From Lacticaseibacillus absianus (GTDB taxonomy: Bacteria; Bacillota; Bacilli; Lactobacillales; Lactobacillaceae): a stretch of 64,000 bases of DNA. The notes under the pieces are model-generated. The model ran no database searches. It worked only from the letters and a program-made list of their open reading frames with translations, and was not told the DNA's origin. Location of the stretch: NCBI RefSeq assembly GCF_013407595.1, contig NZ_JABEKX010000006.1, positions 1-64,000 of the forward strand. Direction: 5' to 3'. The translations under genes were made by a program, and so were the position numbers. Below, one piece after another: positions 60,286 to 64,000 of this stretch. The stretch's first letter is position 1; the number at the start of each line of letters is the position of its first letter.

Positions 60286-62097
60286 TCACAAGTCGTGCGC
60301 GTCAGATTCCTCGTCAAATTGACTATTATATAACGCGGCATATGCCCCGCGTTGCGCCAGCAGCTGCTCATGGGTCCCGCGCTCCACGATGTGCCCGCCC
60401 GCGATCACGACGATCTGCGTCGCATGCCGAATAGTCGATAAACGATGCGCGATGACGAAGCTGGTCTTGCCGCGCATCAACGCGGTCATCGCATGCTGGA
60501 CCGCTGCTTCTGTGTTGCTGTCGATGGCCGCGGTGGCTTCGTCGAGGACCAACACAGGCGCATCAGTGATGAACGCCCGGGCAATGTTGAGCAACTGCCG
60601 CTGGCCCTGCGAAAGGTCACTGGCATTCTCGGTCAAAAGCGTCTCGTACCCCTGGGGCAGCTGGGTGATGAACCCATGTGCGTTGGCCTGCCGCGCGGCC
60701 GCCTCGACGGCCGCATCACTGGCAGCTGGCCGCCCCATGCGAATGTTCTCTCGGATCGTCTGCTGAAACATGTACGGCTCTTGCTGGACCACCGTGATCA
60801 ACCGCCGCAGGGTCGTGCGTTGGATCGTCGTGACGTCGACCCCGTCCAGCAGGACTCGGCCGCGTTGAAGCGGGTATAGATTCGTCAGCAGGTTCATGAT
60901 CGTCGTCTTCCCAGCACCGGTCGGCCCGACCAACGCGACCACGGTCCCCGGTGCCGCGTGCAGCGTGATGTCGTGCAAGATCTGGCGGGTGGCCTCGTAG
61001 GCGAAGTCAACATGCTCGAAGCGGACATCCCCGCGCGTCGTCGCAGGTACCACGGCCCCAGGCAGGTCCTGTTCCGGTGGCTCATCGATCAAGGCAAACA
61101 CGCGCTCTGCTGAAGCTAGCGATAACTGCAGCGTGTTGATCAAGTCCAGCACGTTATTGATCGGTCCGGTGAAGTTACGCAGGTAGATCAAGAAGGTGAA
61201 GATCACGCCCACGGTGATCTTCTGACTCCCGTTCAGGATCGCCAGGGCACCCGTCACGGTGATCAGCAGGTAGGCGAGGTTATTGGTCATGTTGTTGAAC
61301 GGCCCCATTGCACTGCTGAAGGCCTGCGCCCGAAACGCCGCGCGTGTGTACCGCTCATTGGTCTGAGCAAACTGCTGCCGGGTCGCTGAAACATGATCGA
61401 ATAGCTGGATCACCCGGCGACCGGAGAGGCTCTCCTCGATCTGCGTGTTCAGCTGGCCTAACGCGTCCTGCTGGACCATGAACGCCCGCTGCGTCACTTT
61501 GGCCACGACCCGAGTGAAGCCGTAAGTCAGACCGGTGGCGGTCAGCGCGATCAGCGTCAGTAGCGGTGACAGAAACAGCATCGCCCCACCCATCCCGATC
61601 ACAGCGATCACACCGGTGAACAGCTGCACGAATGTCTGCATCAGCGCTGTATTGATGTTGTCGACATCATTGGTCAGCCGACTCATCACATCCCCGTTGT
61701 CATGCTGGTCGAAAAAACGCATCGGCAAGCGTTGCAGGTTCGCAAACACCGCGGCGCGGATCTGCGCCGAGACGCGCTGAGCGACCCGAATGATCACCGC
61801 GCTTTGGGCATAAGTGCAGACACTCGCAACGATGTACATCACGGCCAGCATTGCACAGACGCGCCAGAGCGCCTGCAAGTGGGGACTACGAATGTAGCGA
61901 TCGATCGCCAGTCCGTTCACCCGATTACCGATGATCGTCGTGGCCGTCGTGAATAGCGTGAGCCCAAAGACGCCGAACAGACGCCACCTGGCGGGCGCCA
62001 GGTAGCCAACGAGCCGGCGCAGCGTCCCCCGGACATTATTGAGCTGAACGGGCGCCTGGTGGAGTCGCCGTGGCCCGCGGCGGTTCATCATCATCAT
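60286..62097 (-). CDS. Heterodimeric ABC multidrug exporter, catalytic-site subunit (BmrD/LmrD-like)
   Basis: Product of 603 residues; six-helix transmembrane domain (residues about 30-320), then an ATPase domain: Walker A GPTGAGKTTIMNLL, signature LSQGQRQLLNIARA, Walker B VLVLDEATAAID with the catalytic Glu. ATG overlaps the stop of the upstream subunit gene by 4 nt. The non-canonical SQGQ signature pairs with the degenerate site of the partner, as in BmrCD/LmrCD heterodimers. Exports drugs or lipids; substrate inferred from family. Confidence 0.92.
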   Translation of the reverse strand: MMMMNRRGPRRLHQAPVQLNNVRGTLRRLVGYLAPARWRLFGVFGLTLFTTATTIIGNRVNGLAIDRYIRSPHLQALWRVCAMLAVMYIVASVCTYAQSAVIIRVAQRVSAQIRAAVFANLQRLPMRFFDQHDNGDVMSRLTNDVDNINTALMQTFVQLFTGVIAVIGMGGAMLFLSPLLTLIALTATGLTYGFTRVVAKVTQRAFMVQQDALGQLNTQIEESLSGRRVIQLFDHVSATRQQFAQTNERYTRAAFRAQAFSSAMGPFNNMTNNLAYLLITVTGALAILNGSQKITVGVIFTFLIYLRNFTGPINNVLDLINTLQLSLASAERVFALIDEPPEQDLPGAVVPATTRGDVRFEHVDFAYEATRQILHDITLHAAPGTVVALVGPTGAGKTTIMNLLTNLYPLQRGRVLLDGVDVTTIQRTTLRRLITVVQQEPYMFQQTIRENIRMGRPAASDAAVEAAARQANAHGFITQLPQGYETLLTENASDLSQGQRQLLNIARAFITDAPVLVLDEATAAIDSNTEAAVQHAMTALMRGKTSFVIAHRLSTIRHATQIVVIAGGHIVERGTHEQLLAQRGAYAALYNSQFDEESDAHDL

Positions 62098-63809
62098 GCG
62101 CGGCCACCCCCTAACTGCGTTGCAACGAGCCGGGCATAAAACGGCGACTGCGCGATCAACGCCTCGTGCGTCCCTCGGGCGGTGATCCGCCCCGCTTCCA
62201 TCACAATGATCTCGTCAGCATGGCGTAAGTTCGCCACGCGCTGCGAAATGATGATCGTCGTCTTGCCCCGGCGTGCCTGTCGCAGGCGCGTCAGGATCCG
62301 CGCATTGGTCGCCTGATCGACCGCACTCGTCGCGTCATCCATGACCAAGATCGGACTGTCGGGGATCACCGCACGGGCGATATTCAGGCGCTGACGCTGT
62401 CCACCCGAAAAGTTTTTGCCCATCTGGGCCACTGGTGCATCGTAACCGGCCGGCAGCGTGTCCAAGAACTCATCCGCGTTGGCGACGAATGCCCCTGCCG
62501 CCAGCGCGGCGTCATCAGCCGTCTGGCGCCCGTACGCCAAATTGCTGCGCACCGTACCCGAGAACAGTCGCGCATCTTGAAGCGCCACCAAGACCTGGCT
62601 GTGGACCGTCGTCAACGACAACCGCTGAATGTCTTGGCCGCCGATCGTGATCTGCCCTTGATAATCATCGAACGCCCGAGTCAACAAGTCGATCAGCGTC
62701 GTTTTGCCACTGCCTGTCGTGCCAATGATCCCCAACCACCGCCCCGCAGGAACGGTAAAGCTGACATCGTTCAGGATCGGTGCGCTCGCGGCGTAGCCGA
62801 AGGTCACGTGTGCGAACGTCACGGCGCTGTCTTGCGGCTTCAGCGCGGTAATCGACGCAGGCGCGGCGGTCGCCTGCTCGAGCACCGCCGTCACGCGTCC
62901 TGCCGATGTCACGGCGCGCGAGAATGCCGTAATGATGTTGACGGTCCCGATCATCGCAGTCGTGATCTGGATCATGTAATTGACGAACGCAATGATCTGC
63001 CCGTCTGACAGCGTCCCGCCGATCGCCAGGCGTCCGCCGTAAGCCAGCGCGACCACCACCCCGAGGTTCAAGACCAGCTGGATCACGGGCGCGAGCATCA
63101 CCGTCGCGAGGCTCGCTGCAAGCGCGCGGTCGGTCAGTTCAGTATTGCTCGCGGTGAACTGCGCCAGCTGCCGCGGCGCCAGCACATATGACTTGATCGT
63201 CTTGGCCCCTTGCAGGTTCTCACGCATCACGCGGTTCATCCCGTCCACCGCCGTCTGCATGGCCTGATACTTCGGCAGGCTACGCCAGACCGTCAACGCC
63301 ATGAAGCCGATCAGGATCGGCAAAGCCACGAACAGGATCGGCGCCAGGGCCGGGCAGACGATCACGGACATCACGATCCCCCCGATCATCAGCATCGGTG
63401 AGCGGACCATCCCGCGCGTGATCATCATCACCAGGTTCTGCATCTGCGTCACATCGTTGGTCAACCGTGTGATCAAGGTCGCCGGCGCCAACCCGTCAGC
63501 GCGGCGGCTGGTCAGCGCAACGGCCAGCAGGTGTTCGCGCAAGTTGGCCCCCATCCGCAGCGAGGCGAAGCTGCCGAGCACCCCTGTCCCAGCCCCGCAG
63601 ATCAACCCGATCAAGGCGAACGCGACCATCCATCCCGCTTGAGTGGTGACAAACGCCATGTCGCCGCGCGTCAACCCACGGTCGATGATCCGCGCCATCA
63701 GCGTTGGCTGCTGCAAGTCACAGAAGACCTCCCCCAGCATCACAAGCGGCGCCAAGAAAAAGCACCCGCGTGCCGGGCCATGCGTATGTTGCATCAAGAG
63801 TTTGAACAC
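62094..63809 (-). CDS. Heterodimeric ABC multidrug exporter, degenerate-site subunit (BmrC/LmrC-like)
   Basis: Product of 571 residues from GTG 63809 with GGAGGGAG ahead. Transmembrane domain plus ATPase: Walker A GTTGSGKTTLIDLL, signature FSGGQRQRLNIARA, Walker B ILVMDDATSAVD, where Asp replaces the catalytic Glu. This marks the non-hydrolysing site of a heterodimer. First gene of the operon; the transcript begins beyond an intrinsic terminator at 63829-63880. Confidence 0.92.
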   Translation of the reverse strand: MFKLLMQHTHGPARGCFFLAPLVMLGEVFCDLQQPTLMARIIDRGLTRGDMAFVTTQAGWMVAFALIGLICGAGTGVLGSFASLRMGANLREHLLAVALTSRRADGLAPATLITRLTNDVTQMQNLVMMITRGMVRSPMLMIGGIVMSVIVCPALAPILFVALPILIGFMALTVWRSLPKYQAMQTAVDGMNRVMRENLQGAKTIKSYVLAPRQLAQFTASNTELTDRALAASLATVMLAPVIQLVLNLGVVVALAYGGRLAIGGTLSDGQIIAFVNYMIQITTAMIGTVNIITAFSRAVTSAGRVTAVLEQATAAPASITALKPQDSAVTFAHVTFGYAASAPILNDVSFTVPAGRWLGIIGTTGSGKTTLIDLLTRAFDDYQGQITIGGQDIQRLSLTTVHSQVLVALQDARLFSGTVRSNLAYGRQTADDAALAAGAFVANADEFLDTLPAGYDAPVAQMGKNFSGGQRQRLNIARAVIPDSPILVMDDATSAVDQATNARILTRLRQARRGKTTIIISQRVANLRHADEIIVMEAGRITARGTHEALIAQSPFYARLVATQLGGGRA

Positions 63810-63828
63810 AGGCTCCCTCCTCTACCCC

Positions 63829-63934
63829 AAAAAACGTCACGGACCTCTCAGCCTAGTAAGGACTAAGGAATCCGTGACGCTTATCGGTAACACCAGTTGG
63901 GTTATAGTGTACCGCGCGTGGGGACACTTGGCAA
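63829..63934 (-). promoter_or_regulatory. Promoter and terminator-type attenuator of the ABC exporter operon
   Basis: On the minus strand: -35 TTGCCA (63929-63934), 17-bp spacer, -10 TACACT (63906-63911). About 25 nt downstream of the start point is a hairpin with arms at 63871-63879 and 63835-63843 (9 bp), followed by TTTTTT, then the operon's Shine-Dalgarno. Transcription must read through this terminator to reach the exporter genes. The remaining sequence to 64000 shows nothing further. Confidence 0.6.
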
Positions 63935-64000
63935 CCATTGCGCTCAGCCGCAGCCCAGGGCCAAGCCATGGGATGAGGGGCGTTGGCCTGCCGACCGGCC

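Overview
The window is a stretch of chromosome from a high-GC member of the Lactobacillaceae. The gene content and order are typical of lactobacilli: clpP; rapZ-yvcK-whiA; uvrB-uvrA; hprK-lgt-gpsA-trxB; fruK-fruA; nrdD; a LiaX-type locus; mutY; sbcD-sbcC; an ABC-F ATPase; and a two-gene ABC exporter. Third codon positions are strongly G/C-rich, and two tRNA-Ala genes (anticodons GGC and CGC) fit that codon use. A high-GC Lacticaseibacillus-like species is my best guess, but the species is not determined.

Positions 1-8512 are one end of a prophage. A leftward early operon (HTH/Cro-like protein, antirepressor, DUF771 protein, small proteins, and a YqaJ-type recombinase cut by the window edge) diverges from a rightward lysogeny operon (CI-like repressor, ImmA-type peptidase, two AT-richer cargo genes, integrase). 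An IS66-family element of 2278 bp, with 8-bp target duplications, splits the integrase after codon 15, so excision by this enzyme is probably lost. Removing the IS restores a 389-residue tyrosine recombinase.

Positions 8742-31000 are core genome. clpP has overlapping CtsR and CIRCE operators. whiA-yvcK-rapZ and uvrBA (with a LexA box) follow. A leftward hprK-lgt-gpsA cluster is followed by trxB, which has its own promoter, and by a phosphoglucomutase. The fructose operon diverges from an RpiR-type regulator. Convergent gene pairs are usually separated by long perfect hairpins.

Positions 30664-43700 hold a LiaX/YvlB-like envelope-stress operon, an NfeD-flotillin operon, an FeS-biogenesis-like protein, nrdD with NrdR boxes, two tRNA-Ala genes and an MFS exporter. 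Three copies of an unrecognised element lie here (about 32978-33203, 35934-36282, 42326-42531). Each has a near-identical ribosome-binding-site hairpin and a small ORF beginning MKKL. Copies 1 and 3 are arrays of stem-loops, most with 7-nt G-rich loops closed by changing but complementary stems. Each copy starts with a hairpin that reads as a terminator on the opposite strand. This is the best candidate for an undescribed system.

Positions 43891-64000 contain an unrecognised two-gene operon, a pyridoxine/HMP kinase, a MutY without FeS-cluster cysteines, a probable structured RNA upstream of mutY, an AT-richer PASTA-like lipoprotein, sbcDC, a HAD phosphatase, an ABC-F protein, a secreted metallophosphoesterase, a PepSY lipoprotein and a BmrCD/LmrCD-like heterodimeric exporter. 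The exporter operon is preceded by a promoter and an intrinsic terminator, suggesting attenuation.
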